Shown: one piece after another, positions 34,249-43,573 of the stretch
Numbering within the stretch: position 1 is the stretch's first letter
Layout of the letters: each line of letters begins with the position of its first letter
From: Algibacter_G agarivorans
GTDB taxonomy: Bacteria; Bacteroidota; Bacteroidia; Flavobacteriales; Flavobacteriaceae
Assembly: GCF_039543245.1 (NCBI RefSeq)
Contig: NZ_BAABJJ010000010.1
Span: 62,001 to 126,000 of the forward strand
Reading direction: 5' to 3'
Length of the DNA: 64,000 nt
Translations under genes and position numbers: made by a program
The notes under the pieces: model-generated
Seen by the model: only the letters and a program-made list of their open reading frames with translations
Told to the model about the DNA's origin: nothing
The model's database searches: none

Positions 34249-34393
34249 TTAAAATTATTCTTTTTCTTACATAAAAAAGTGTGATAAGAAGCATAATTTA
34301 TAAAATATAATTAAAGCCAAAATAATTATTATTAAGTTTCTATTATCATTATAAAATTTATTTGTAATTTGATTTTTATTAATTCAGCTAAGC

Positions 34394-35593
34394 ATGTCGA
34401 AACCACTTTCTCCTTTTACAAAGCAACAACTTTTACCACTAGAAGAAACTCTTGAAATATTTAAGAAAAAAGGAGAATTATTTATAGGCATACCCAAAGA
34501 AACGGCTTACCAAGAAAAACGTGTTTGTTTAACACCTGATGCAGTGTATGCCATAGTGAGTAACGGACACAGAGTATTACTTGAAGCTGGAGCAGGAAGT
34601 AGTGCTAATTATAGCGATAAAGATTATAGCGAAGCTGGGGCAGAAATAACAAAAGATACCGCTAAAGTATATTCCTGCCCAATGATTCTTAAAGTTGAGC
34701 CACCTACTTTAGAGCAAATAAAGCTTATAAATCCGCAAACTATATTAATATCTGCACTACAATTAAAAACGCAATCAAAAAAATATTTTGAAGCATTGGC
34801 TTCAAAACGTATCACCGCTTTGGCTTTTGAATTTATCCGTGATTTTGATGGAACATACCCAGTTGTAAAATCCCTAAGTGAAATAGCCGGTACTGCTTCA
34901 GTCTTAATTGCAGCAGAATTATTATCAGATACCAAAGGCGGTAATGGTTTAATGTTTGGAAACATAAGTGGTGTGCCTCCACTTGAGATTGTTATATTAG
35001 GCGCCGGTACTGTTGGAGAATTTGCAGCAAGAAGTGCTATAGGTTTAGGTGCTGGAATAAAAATATTTGATAACTCAATTACAAAATTAAGACGTATTCA
35101 AACCCATCTTGGTCGCCCGCTTTTTACGTCCACACTTCAACCAAAAAATTTAAATAAAGCATTAAAACGCTGTGATGTGGTTATTGGTGCTGTAAGAGGT
35201 ACGAACAGATCACCTATTGTTGTTTCAGAAACTATGATAGAATCCATGAAAAATGGTGCGATTATCATTGATGTTAGTATTGATATGGGAGGCTGTTTTG
35301 AGTCTAGTGAAGTTACTACACATAAACAACCAACGTTTGTTAAGCACGGTGTGGTACATTATTGCGTTCCAAACATCCCTGCTAGATATCCTCGTACGGC
35401 CTCAGTTTCACTCAGCAATATTTTTACACCTTATTTATTAAAAATAGGCGAAGATGGAGGAATAGAAAATTCTTTGAGATTTGATAGAGGTTTAAAAAAT
35501 GGATTGTATTTTTACCACGGAATTCTAACAAGTAAACCTGTTGGCGAATGGTTCGATTTAAATTACACCGATATTAATTTACTGATATTTTAA
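34394..35593 (+). CDS. ald: Alanine dehydrogenase
   Basis: NAD-dependent oxidative deamination of L-alanine to pyruvate. It has 399 residues, of the alanine dehydrogenase/PNT family. The N-terminal part shows IGIPKETAYQEKRVCLTPDAV and ILKVEPP; the NAD-binding Rossmann motif is VILGAGTVGEFAARSA (about 197-213), followed by VIGAVRGTNRSPIVVSETM. An N-terminal extension of about 30 residues precedes the usual start, as in other flavobacterial copies. It stands between the divergent TonB-type gene and the DUF4258 gene. Confidence 0.93.
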   Translation: MSKPLSPFTKQQLLPLEETLEIFKKKGELFIGIPKETAYQEKRVCLTPDAVYAIVSNGHRVLLEAGAGSSANYSDKDYSEAGAEITKDTAKVYSCPMILKVEPPTLEQIKLINPQTILISALQLKTQSKKYFEALASKRITALAFEFIRDFDGTYPVVKSLSEIAGTASVLIAAELLSDTKGGNGLMFGNISGVPPLEIVILGAGTVGEFAARSAIGLGAGIKIFDNSITKLRRIQTHLGRPLFTSTLQPKNLNKALKRCDVVIGAVRGTNRSPIVVSETMIESMKNGAIIIDVSIDMGGCFESSEVTTHKQPTFVKHGVVHYCVPNIPARYPRTASVSLSNIFTPYLLKIGEDGGIENSLRFDRGLKNGLYFYHGILTSKPVGEWFDLNYTDINLLIF

Positions 35594-35628
35594 TCATCGA
35601 AAATTCTGATTTTTTCTAAATACAATAA

Positions 35629-36000
35629 ATGAAACTTATACAACGTATTGGCTATTATCTTGGTGGATTTTCTATCGGATTAGTAATTTTGGCATTCTTT
35701 TTAAACGGTAAAAAAACGTCTTGCAGTTATGGTCCTGATGCCAGAGTTTTAAAAAACATCAATTCAAAAAAAATTATTTTCAGTGATCATGTTAGCTCAC
35801 TTTTAATTAATAAAACCATCGACTCTTCAGAAATACATACTATTTTAAAAAAAGGCGATATTAATTTCTCTAAAAGTAACACAAGACAAGAACCTTGTGG
35901 TATATATTTAGTTGAAGGTGATTTAAATGAAAAAGAAATTGCTTTAACTGTTGAAAATTGCGATAGCATTGCCACCATTAGAAATTTTGAGGTAAAATAA
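35629..36000 (+). CDS. DUF4258 family membrane-anchored protein
   Basis: A 123-residue protein with an N-terminal hydrophobic helix (about 9-26) and a DUF4258-like domain after it (FSDHVSSLLINKTIDSSEIHTILKKGDINFSKS). It starts 35 bp after ald and ends 6 bp before the sugar transferase, so it is likely part of the transcript of the polysaccharide genes. The domain has no established function. Confidence 0.7.
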   Translation: MKLIQRIGYYLGGFSIGLVILAFFLNGKKTSCSYGPDARVLKNINSKKIIFSDHVSSLLINKTIDSSEIHTILKKGDINFSKSNTRQEPCGIYLVEGDLNEKEIALTVENCDSIATIRNFEVK

Positions 36001-36006
36001 AAAACA

Positions 36007-36702
36007 ATGGCTAAGCGCAGTTTTGATGTTGTTTTTTCTATAATTGGGCTATTGCTCCTTTCCCCTGTTCTACTTTTAATAGCTATACTAATAAAATTAG
36101 ACTCCAGAGGCCCTGTTTTTTTTATTCAAGGTCGTGTTGGCAAAAACAATAAAGATTTCAATATTTTTAAGTTTAGAACCATGCGTGTCAAATCTGACAC
36201 CAAAGGATTGCTTACTTTAGGTAATAATGACTCAAGGATTACAAAAATCGGTTATTTTTTGAGGCGATATAAAATTGATGAGTTCCCGCAACTTATAAAT
36301 ATTTTAAAAGGCGATATGAGTTTTGTTGGTCCTAGACCAGAATTGAGATATTATGTAAACTTCTATAATGAAGATGATATGAGAATATTTCAAGTAAGAC
36401 CTGGTATTACAGGACTTGCTTCATTAAAGTACAGAAATGAGGTTGAACTTTTAAAAGCCGCAAAAGATCCTGATACGTTTTTCATAAAAACAATTATTCC
36501 TGATAAATTGAAATTCAATAAAGCATACATTAAAAGAAGAAACTTCTTTTTTGATTTAAAACTTATATGCATTACTGTTATTAAAGTGATAACCAGTAGT
36601 TTACGCTATTTTAAATTCCTGTTTGGTGTCATTCATAATTATTCATACTTTGTAATTGCAATTCGCCCTTTAAAACATGCGTTTTACCGAAGCCCTAAAT
36701 GA
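36007..36702 (+). CDS. Initiating sugar-phosphate transferase (bacterial sugar transferase family)
   Basis: A 231-residue membrane protein that moves a sugar-1-phosphate from a nucleotide sugar to the undecaprenyl phosphate carrier. An N-terminal hydrophobic re-entrant helix (about 8-28) is followed by the family blocks PVFFIQGRVGKNNKDFNIFKFRTM (given here as QGRVG and FKFRTM) and KIDEFPQLINILKGDMSFVGPRP. It is the small PglC/WcaJ C-terminal type without the additional helices. The gene overlaps the next dehydratase gene by 4 bp, so the two belong to the same step of surface-glycan initiation. Confidence 0.9.
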   Translation: MAKRSFDVVFSIIGLLLLSPVLLLIAILIKLDSRGPVFFIQGRVGKNNKDFNIFKFRTMRVKSDTKGLLTLGNNDSRITKIGYFLRRYKIDEFPQLINILKGDMSFVGPRPELRYYVNFYNEDDMRIFQVRPGITGLASLKYRNEVELLKAAKDPDTFFIKTIIPDKLKFNKAYIKRRNFFFDLKLICITVIKVITSSLRYFKFLFGVIHNYSYFVIAIRPLKHAFYRSPK

Positions 36703-37769
36703 ATAAATCAACCTCCAATCATATAGACCAACTATTACTTGATTCTGATATATTTTCGACGAAAAGAAAATTAAAAGATTACTCACATAATTTTGATTAT
36801 TCCGATGAAACAATTTTAATTACCGGAGCAGCTGGTTCTATTGGAAGCGAACTTTCAAAACAATTGGTACATAGTAACTTTAAAAAAATTATACTAGTTG
36901 ATGTTGCAGAATCTCCCTTATACCATCTCATAAAAGAATTGGAATTTGAAGACACTAAACATGTAGATTTTAAAATTCTAAATATTACAGATGAAGAATC
37001 TATAACATATCTTTTTAAAACTTATAAACCTACATTAATTTTCCATACAGCTGCTTACAAACATGTCCCTTTAATGGAGCAAAACGCATATGAAGCTGTT
37101 AAACTAAATATTTTAGGAACTAAATTATTAGCCGATTTATCTATTGAACACGGCGCAAAAAAGTTTATTTTTATTTCAACTGATAAAGCGGTAAACCCTA
37201 TAAGTGTTATGGGGATGTCCAAAAGAATAGCTGAAAATCACTTAAATTATTTAAACACAAAAAGTGACACCTTATTTTTAACAACACGATTTGGAAATAT
37301 ACTAGGTTCTAATGGTTCTGTAGTCCCACTTTTCAAAAAACAAATAGAATCTGGTCAATCAATAACCATAACAGATAAATCCATTTCTAGATATTTTATT
37401 TGCAAGCGTAAAGCTTGCCATTTAATTTTAAAAATCGCGACATTTAGCAACCCCAAGAGTCATGTTTTTACTTTTAATATGGGAGAGCCCATTAAAATAA
37501 TTCATTTAGCTAAAAGACTTCTTTCGTTTTATCAAAACGATAAAGACCATGTTAAAATCCATTTTATTGGGTTACGATCAGGCGAAAAACTCCATGAAGA
37601 TATTGTTTCTTCTAATGAAAGTTTAACACCAACTGAACACCAAGATATTTTACTTGTAAAACAAAAGAACTATCCAGAACTAAGAAAAATAGATTTTATT
37701 GAATTATTAAACGTTACACCATTTATGTCAAATCCAGAAATTAAATCCATCTTAAAAAATCACTTGTAA
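36699..37769 (+). CDS. Short CapD/PglF-type nucleotide-sugar dehydratase
   Basis: A soluble 356-residue SDR protein related to UDP-GlcNAc 4,6-dehydratases (CapD/FlaA1). It has LITGAAGSIGSELS (about 39-52) and STDKAVNPISVMGMSKRIAE, which carries the SMK catalytic set. Compared with the 650-residue homologue at 43574, the N-terminal membrane part is missing, and the TRFFMTIPEASQ block is altered to SRYFICKRKACH, a change in a usually constant region. It starts with ATG overlapping the TGA of the transferase gene. Confidence 0.85.
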   Translation: MNKSTSNHIDQLLLDSDIFSTKRKLKDYSHNFDYSDETILITGAAGSIGSELSKQLVHSNFKKIILVDVAESPLYHLIKELEFEDTKHVDFKILNITDEESITYLFKTYKPTLIFHTAAYKHVPLMEQNAYEAVKLNILGTKLLADLSIEHGAKKFIFISTDKAVNPISVMGMSKRIAENHLNYLNTKSDTLFLTTRFGNILGSNGSVVPLFKKQIESGQSITITDKSISRYFICKRKACHLILKIATFSNPKSHVFTFNMGEPIKIIHLAKRLLSFYQNDKDHVKIHFIGLRSGEKLHEDIVSSNESLTPTEHQDILLVKQKNYPELRKIDFIELLNVTPFMSNPEIKSILKNHL

Positions 37770-37824
37770 CCTGTATTCGATAAAAAAACTCCATTTTTAG
37801 GATAAAAATCAACAAAATAGATGG

Positions 37825-37865
37825 TTGTTACCTTGAGCCCTTCGACTGCGCTCAACCTGACATCG
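37825..37865. repeat. GAGC..GCTC intergenic repeat after the dehydratase gene
   Basis: TTGAGC (37833-37838) pairs with GCTCAA (37850-37855) around CCTTCGACTGC, followed by CCTGACA. It is related to 10848-10904. It lies in the 165 bp gap between two convergent genes, where I see nothing else. Confidence 0.6.
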
Positions 37866-37934
37866 AAACATAAGTCAATGATTTACATTAGATTATCTTT
37901 TGGCTTACGTTAAACTCAGGTTTGTAGACACCAA

Positions 37935-39107
37935 CTAAATTTTCCTTCGTTTTTTTTCCTTTTTTATTAGTGCTAATTCCCTTCCCGTTTGTCCTGCAAC
38001 CGATGTGTTTTCTTCTGCTCTTCTTATCAAATAAGGCATCACGTCCTTAACGGGTCCAAAAGGAACATATTTAGCTACATTGTACCCTTTATTAGCCAAA
38101 TTAAAGCTAATATGATCGCTCATACCATATAATTGACCAAACCAAACACGTGGATCGTTGTTTTTCAAACCTTTTGCTTCCATGAGCTGCATTAACAAAT
38201 AAGAACTATCCTCATTGTGCGTCCCGGCAAATAACCACATGCCATCTAAATTATCCATCATATATTTTAAACCGTTATTAAAATTTTGGTCGGTAGCAAA
38301 TTTACTTTCACAAATAGGCGACTCATAGCCTTTTTCCTGTGCTCTTTCATTTTCCTTTTCCAAATAAGCGCCACGAACCAATTTAAAGCCAAGAAAATAA
38401 TTACCGGCTTTTGCCTTTTGATGCTCTTTTTCTAGAAATGCTAGCCTATCATGCCTATACATTTGTAACGTATTATAAACAATTGGTTTTTCAGTATTAT
38501 ATTTTTCCATTAAATGGGTTATAAGTGCATCGGTCGCATCTTGCATCCAACTCTCTTCTGCATCAATTAAAACCGCTACATCATTAGCTTTAGCCTTTTT
38601 ACACACGATATCAAATCGATCTAAAACTCTAGCCCATTCTTCTTCTTCATTTTTGCTTAAAGCTTTCCCACTACTTATTTTTTCGTATAAATAAAACCGT
38701 CCAAAACCACTTGGCTTAAAAACAGCAATTGGAATAGCATCAATGGTTTTAGCAAAATCAATTATTTTTAGAACTTTATCTCTGGCAGCATCGAATTCTT
38801 TTTCATTTTCTTTACCTTCAACTGAGTAATCTAAAACTGAGCTTACCCCTTTACTATACATGTTATCAATTACAGTTAGGCAATCTTCTTCATTAACACC
38901 TCCACAAAAATGATCAAAAACCGTAGATCTAATAAGCCCTTCTATTGGTAAATGTGCTTTAATTGCAAAGTTTGTGGCTGCAGTACCAATTCTTACCAAT
39001 GGCTCAATAGAAATCATTTTAAATAAAAAATAGGCGCGTTCTAGCTCGGAATCACTTTTTAATGAAAAAGCAATTTCTGTATTATCAAATATTAAATCTG
39101 TATTCAT
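37935..39107 (-). CDS. Proline dehydrogenase
   Basis: A FAD-dependent TIM-barrel enzyme oxidising proline to pyrroline-5-carboxylate; 390 residues and monofunctional, not fused to the P5C dehydrogenase. Visible blocks are GVSSVLDYSVEGKE, the FKLVRGAYLEKENERA region (given in part) and LYGMSDHISFNLA and the C-terminal PYLIRRAEENTS, which are constant in the family. It is a single gene, divergent from aroB, and unrelated to the polysaccharide genes around it. Confidence 0.93.
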   Translation of the reverse strand: MNTDLIFDNTEIAFSLKSDSELERAYFLFKMISIEPLVRIGTAATNFAIKAHLPIEGLIRSTVFDHFCGGVNEEDCLTVIDNMYSKGVSSVLDYSVEGKENEKEFDAARDKVLKIIDFAKTIDAIPIAVFKPSGFGRFYLYEKISSGKALSKNEEEEWARVLDRFDIVCKKAKANDVAVLIDAEESWMQDATDALITHLMEKYNTEKPIVYNTLQMYRHDRLAFLEKEHQKAKAGNYFLGFKLVRGAYLEKENERAQEKGYESPICESKFATDQNFNNGLKYMMDNLDGMWLFAGTHNEDSSYLLMQLMEAKGLKNNDPRVWFGQLYGMSDHISFNLANKGYNVAKYVPFGPVKDVMPYLIRRAEENTSVAGQTGRELALIKKEKKRRKI

Positions 39108-39200
39108 TTAATAAAAGTTTTATTAAAGATAATTATAGCTAAGTTACCATTTTATATAAAATCTCCTTAATTTCACAGCCTTAAAAAACAACAATTATTT

Positions 39201-40268
39201 ATGGATTCCATTACGGCAAATGATAGTGTCATTCATTTCAATGACAACTGTTATCCTTCTTTAAACAAGCATCTTAAGGAAAATAATTTTTCTAAAATTT
39301 TTATTTTAGTTGATGAAAATACACACCAACATTGTTTGCCATTTTTCTTAGAAAAGTTAGAAACGCATGTTGCTATTGAAATCATTGAAATTGAATCGGG
39401 CGAAATAAACAAAACCATAGATACTTGTGTTGGGGTTTGGAATACGCTTTCTGAATTGGATGCAGACCGAAAAAGTTTGATGATAAACATTGGCGGTGGC
39501 GTTATAACCGATTTAGGCGGTTTTGTGGCCTGTACCTTTAAGCGTGGCATTGCTTACATTAACGTACCTACTACCCTACTTTCAATGGTCGATGCATCTG
39601 TAGGTGGAAAAACCGGTGTTGATTTAGGTCATTTAAAAAACCAAATTGGTGTTATTAGCAATCCCAATTTAGTACTTATTGACACACAATTTTTAGATAC
39701 GCTAGATACAAACCAAATGCGCTCTGGATTAGCAGAAATGCTTAAACATGGCCTGATTACAGGAGAAGGTTATTGGAATAAATTTCAAAATTTATCAAAA
39801 CTGAATCTTGACGATTTAGATGAGCTAATACATGAATCTGTTATTATAAAAAGAAATGTAGTCGAAGAAGATCCTTTTGAAAATGGGCTACGAAAAACTT
39901 TAAATTTTGGGCATACGCTAGGACACGCCATTGAATCTTATTTTTTAAGTAATGAAAATAAAACGACATTGTTACACGGTGAAGCTATTATTGTTGGAAT
40001 GATTTTGGCTTGCTATATTTCTACTGAATTAACTGGTTTCCCTGAGCAAACTACAAAAGATATAAAGAAACTATTTATGAGTTATTATGGTAAAGTAACT
40101 ATAGATAAAAGTGAATATGCCACTATAATTAATTTACTTAAATACGATAAGAAAAATAATCATGGAAATATTAATTTTGTGCTTTTGGAATCGATTGGAA
40201 ACCCGGAAATTGATTGCATTGTTGATGAAAAAATCATTATAGATGCTTTTGATTTTTACAATAATTAA
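39201..40268 (+). CDS. aroB: 3-dehydroquinate synthase
   Basis: The second step of the shikimate pathway, closing DAHP to 3-dehydroquinate with NAD as a cofactor. It has 355 residues. NIGGGVITDLGGFVA (about 96-110), PTTLLSMVDASVGGKTGVD and LNFGHTLGHAIE are the usual NAD- and zinc-binding blocks. It is isolated from the other aromatic genes. A bidirectional terminator follows, shared with wzc. Confidence 0.97.
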   Translation: MDSITANDSVIHFNDNCYPSLNKHLKENNFSKIFILVDENTHQHCLPFFLEKLETHVAIEIIEIESGEINKTIDTCVGVWNTLSELDADRKSLMINIGGGVITDLGGFVACTFKRGIAYINVPTTLLSMVDASVGGKTGVDLGHLKNQIGVISNPNLVLIDTQFLDTLDTNQMRSGLAEMLKHGLITGEGYWNKFQNLSKLNLDDLDELIHESVIIKRNVVEEDPFENGLRKTLNFGHTLGHAIESYFLSNENKTTLLHGEAIIVGMILACYISTELTGFPEQTTKDIKKLFMSYYGKVTIDKSEYATIINLLKYDKKNNHGNINFVLLESIGNPEIDCIVDEKIIIDAFDFYNN

Positions 40269-40284
40269 TGATTCAACACAACAT

Positions 40285-40324
40285 AATACTAAAAAAAGCT
40301 TCTTACGAAGCTTTTTTTAGTATT
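40285..40324. terminator. Bidirectional terminator between aroB and the wzc operon
   Basis: A perfect 18 bp inverted repeat (AATACTAAAAAAAGCTTC / GAAGCTTTTTTTAGTATT) with loop TTAC. It gives an A/T-run on each side, so it ends aroB on the plus strand and the export operon on the minus strand. Confidence 0.9.
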
Positions 40325-40339
40325 ATGAATTTATTTGGA

Positions 40340-42706
40340 TTATGATTTTATAATTCTGCTAAATAACCCTTTCTTTTTTTGCTTACCATAATAACCATAC
40401 TTAGCACCATAACCAAAGTTCGATTGTTTAACATCGTTAACAATAAGCATCATATTATTCAGTTTGTTTTCTGCATGTAACTCTTTTGCAAAATTTAGTA
40501 TTTTCTTTTCTGTACGATCTGCTCTTGTTACAAAAAGCGTATGTCCTGAAAATTGACTAATTAATAATGTATCAGTAACAAGCATCGCAGGTGCCGTATC
40601 AACGATAACATAGTCATAATCTTCTGAAACTTTGTCAAATAAATCTTTTACCCTATCACCCATCAACAGTTCTGCAGGATTAGGTGGTACTTTACCTGAA
40701 AGCAAAATATCTAGGCTGATATCATTTATTTCATAGTCATTGATAGTTTCTGAAATTTTAACAGATTTATCAGCCAAATATTCAGTAAATCCAATTTTTA
40801 AAAGTGCTTTATCATTTTTCTTTTTAAATGCTGAATAAATTTGAGGGTTTCTGATATCTGCACCAACTAACAAAACTTTTTTACCTGTATTGGCTATAGT
40901 AAGCGCTACATTTAGACTGACAAAAGATTTACCCTCACCGTTTATGGTTGACGTCACGAAAACGACGTTATTATAGTTTTCAACGTCTCTACTACGTCTA
41001 ATATAATCAAAGTTTGTTCTAATAATTCTGAAAGATTCTGATAAAATTGATCTATCATTTCGCTCAATTAAATGTTTGTCATTTCCTGACAATCTCGGTA
41101 CTTCTCCTAAAACAGTAATATTTTTAATTACATTTTCTAAATCTTCTTTATTGTGAATTTTAGTATCCAACAGGTCTTTAAAATAAAAAAAGGCAAAAGG
41201 TATGCAACACCCAATAATTATTGAAGTAAAGTAAGTTATAGTTTGATTGGGTGATACTGCTATGTTGGTCGAATTTGCCTCATCTACTATTTTTGCATTT
41301 GGAGATGTAGATATTAAAGAAATAGTAGCTTCTTCTCTTTTTTGTAAAAGATATAGATATAATGATTCTTTTATGCCTTGCTCACGCTGAATATCTCTAG
41401 ACTTTCTCACTTGTCCGGGTACAGCATATATTTTAGAACTAATTTTAGCTGATTGATTTTCTAGACTTCTAATTTGAAGACTAGCAGATTCTGCTGAATT
41501 ATCCAATCCCTCACGAAGACTGTTTTTTAATGCAAGTAATTGTTGATCTAAATTAACAATTATTGGGTTTTTTTCATTCGAACTTTTTAAAAGTCTATTT
41601 CGATTATCTAATAATTCATTGTATTTGTTTGCAATTGAATTAACAGAACCATTTGTTAAACCTATATTAGCAGGTACTCTTCCGAAAGAATCATCATCTA
41701 GTTGATTCTTCATAAAATTTATTTTATTATATTCAGTACGTGCAATGGCTAAATCTTGTTCAGTTTGAGCATTTGTTTTTAAATATAAATTGGCTTCTGA
41801 AGTAATGTCAGTAAGCTTATTACCCGTTTTAAATTGCTCTATCTCATCATCAACTTTACCTAAATCAGACGCTATCAAATCTATTCTCTTATTAATAAAT
41901 TCTGCTGTATTATTAGATTTAGCACTCTTTTCTTCTATAGATGTCCTGTTATATTCTTCAACTAGCATATCTAATACGCCTTTTGCTTTAGCAATTACGT
42001 TATCATTTAGGGATAAATTTAATACTTTAGAAAATTCACCAGCTTGTTTAATTTTAACAGCATTTCTGTAAATTTCAGCTACTTTATCAACTGGTCTAAT
42101 TTGAACGTAAATAGTTTGACCAATATAGCTAGATATGTTATTGGTATTTGGAGTTATTAAAATATCACCTATTGGGGTATCAATATTTTTTCCAAAAGAC
42201 CCCTTCTTTGTAATCTCTTCCTCCTCTTCAGTTAAACGAATAAAATTGAAAGTAGTTTCTGAAATTATATAAAGACTAAAACTTAATTTAGACTCATCAA
42301 CCAAAGTATCAGATACTAGGAAATTAATTGTAATTGGCGCTTTTTTGAGTGGGAAATACTCAGTATTATGAATTCGTCCTTTAGCAAAAATTTTTTTATT
42401 TAAATCTAATTTCTTAACAACGCCTTTCATCAACTTTCGTGATTTCAATACTTCTATTTCGTCTTCAACTTTTTTACTATCGGTGTTAGGGATTTTGCCT
42501 AAATCTTTAAGTAATTCTTCAGCTGGGTTAGACACACCTCCATCATCTACTAACATTATTTTCGCATAAGCATTGTACTCAGGCGCTGTATATCTTAATT
42601 TGAAAAAAGCTAATCCAATACATAGAATACAACTTAAAACAAACCACTTCCATTGTTTTAAATATCTTATTATAACTTTTTTAAAATCTATATTATTATT
42701 ATTCAT
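40340..42706 (-). CDS. Polysaccharide co-polymerase / tyrosine autokinase (Wzc type)
   Basis: An inner membrane protein of 788 residues. Two membrane helices (about 20-35 and 500-518) flank a large periplasmic Wzz-like region with coiled coils. The cytoplasmic BY-kinase domain has Walker A TINGEGKSFVS (about 587-597), VGADIRNPQ and YVIVDTAPAM. The C-terminus has a tyrosine-rich tail (NFGYGAKYGYYG) suited to autophosphorylation. It regulates chain length and export with Wza, encoded 48 bp upstream. Confidence 0.93.
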   Translation of the reverse strand: MNNNNIDFKKVIIRYLKQWKWFVLSCILCIGLAFFKLRYTAPEYNAYAKIMLVDDGGVSNPAEELLKDLGKIPNTDSKKVEDEIEVLKSRKLMKGVVKKLDLNKKIFAKGRIHNTEYFPLKKAPITINFLVSDTLVDESKLSFSLYIISETTFNFIRLTEEEEEITKKGSFGKNIDTPIGDILITPNTNNISSYIGQTIYVQIRPVDKVAEIYRNAVKIKQAGEFSKVLNLSLNDNVIAKAKGVLDMLVEEYNRTSIEEKSAKSNNTAEFINKRIDLIASDLGKVDDEIEQFKTGNKLTDITSEANLYLKTNAQTEQDLAIARTEYNKINFMKNQLDDDSFGRVPANIGLTNGSVNSIANKYNELLDNRNRLLKSSNEKNPIIVNLDQQLLALKNSLREGLDNSAESASLQIRSLENQSAKISSKIYAVPGQVRKSRDIQREQGIKESLYLYLLQKREEATISLISTSPNAKIVDEANSTNIAVSPNQTITYFTSIIIGCCIPFAFFYFKDLLDTKIHNKEDLENVIKNITVLGEVPRLSGNDKHLIERNDRSILSESFRIIRTNFDYIRRSRDVENYNNVVFVTSTINGEGKSFVSLNVALTIANTGKKVLLVGADIRNPQIYSAFKKKNDKALLKIGFTEYLADKSVKISETINDYEINDISLDILLSGKVPPNPAELLMGDRVKDLFDKVSEDYDYVIVDTAPAMLVTDTLLISQFSGHTLFVTRADRTEKKILNFAKELHAENKLNNMMLIVNDVKQSNFGYGAKYGYYGKQKKKGLFSRIIKS

Positions 42707-42754
42707 TAATTTAAGCTTTAGGTTAGAACTTATAAATTATTTATAGAAAGAAAA

Positions 42755-43528
42755 TTAATTTCTTGTTACGAATATTAAAGCTGTAGTTATTAAAAAAGAT
42801 GAGATACTAATAATTGTTCCAATTCTAGTATCGCCAGATGCGCTACTTCTAGCCGAGTTATTCGGTTCAATATAAACAATATCGTTTTGAGTTAAATAAT
42901 ATACTGGAGAATTAAATAACTCTTTATTAGTTAAATCTACTCTTGTATAGGTTTTTGTTCCATTAAAATCTCTAACAACCAGTATGTTTTCTCTTTTCCC
43001 TTTAATGTTTAAATCTCCAGCTAATGCTAATGCTTCAAGGATTGTAATTCTTTCACCTGAAACATCATATCTGCCAGGTGAATTGACTTCTCCTATAATA
43101 GAAATTCTAAAATTTAGAATTCGTATATTAACTATAGGATCTTTTAAATAATCCGAGAGTTTTTCTTTAAATAATAATTTTGCTTCTTCGACAGTTAAAC
43201 CAAGTAGCTTAACCTTACCTAAGACAGGGTAGTCTATATTACCATCAATGTCAACTAAATAATCAATAAGTTGTGGGTTTGAATTTTGATTACCACCAAT
43301 ATACAAATTAAAAGGAGCTACCGCTTCTATATCAAAAGTTGAAACGAATATACTAACGATATCATTGACTTTGAATTTAGGAGCAAATGTATCAGTATCA
43401 ACAATAGTTTCAAAATCTTTTGCATTCTGAAAGTATACAACTTCTTTTTTAGTAACACATGATGACAATGAAAGTAATAAAACTATACAAGGTAATGTAA
43501 GCTTCGTTTTAATATAATTAAATATCAT
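42755..43528 (-). CDS. Polysaccharide export outer membrane lipoprotein (Wza family)
   Basis: A 257-residue lipoprotein: its signal ends in LLLSLSSC, giving a lipidated Cys at about residue 24. The poly_export domain (about 40-130) is followed by an SLBB domain (about 145-225, with ISIIGEVNSPGRYDVSGERITILEAL), and a C-terminal hydrophobic helix could cross the outer membrane. It forms the exit channel working with Wzc. It is between the two genes of the minus-strand export operon. Confidence 0.92.
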   Translation of the reverse strand: MIFNYIKTKLTLPCIVLLLSLSSCVTKKEVVYFQNAKDFETIVDTDTFAPKFKVNDIVSIFVSTFDIEAVAPFNLYIGGNQNSNPQLIDYLVDIDGNIDYPVLGKVKLLGLTVEEAKLLFKEKLSDYLKDPIVNIRILNFRISIIGEVNSPGRYDVSGERITILEALALAGDLNIKGKRENILVVRDFNGTKTYTRVDLTNKELFNSPVYYLTQNDIVYIEPNNSARSSASGDTRIGTIISISSFLITTALIFVTRN

Positions 43529-43573
43529 TATATAAGGATTTGGGGAGTAAATTACGAGATTTTCAGATAAAAC

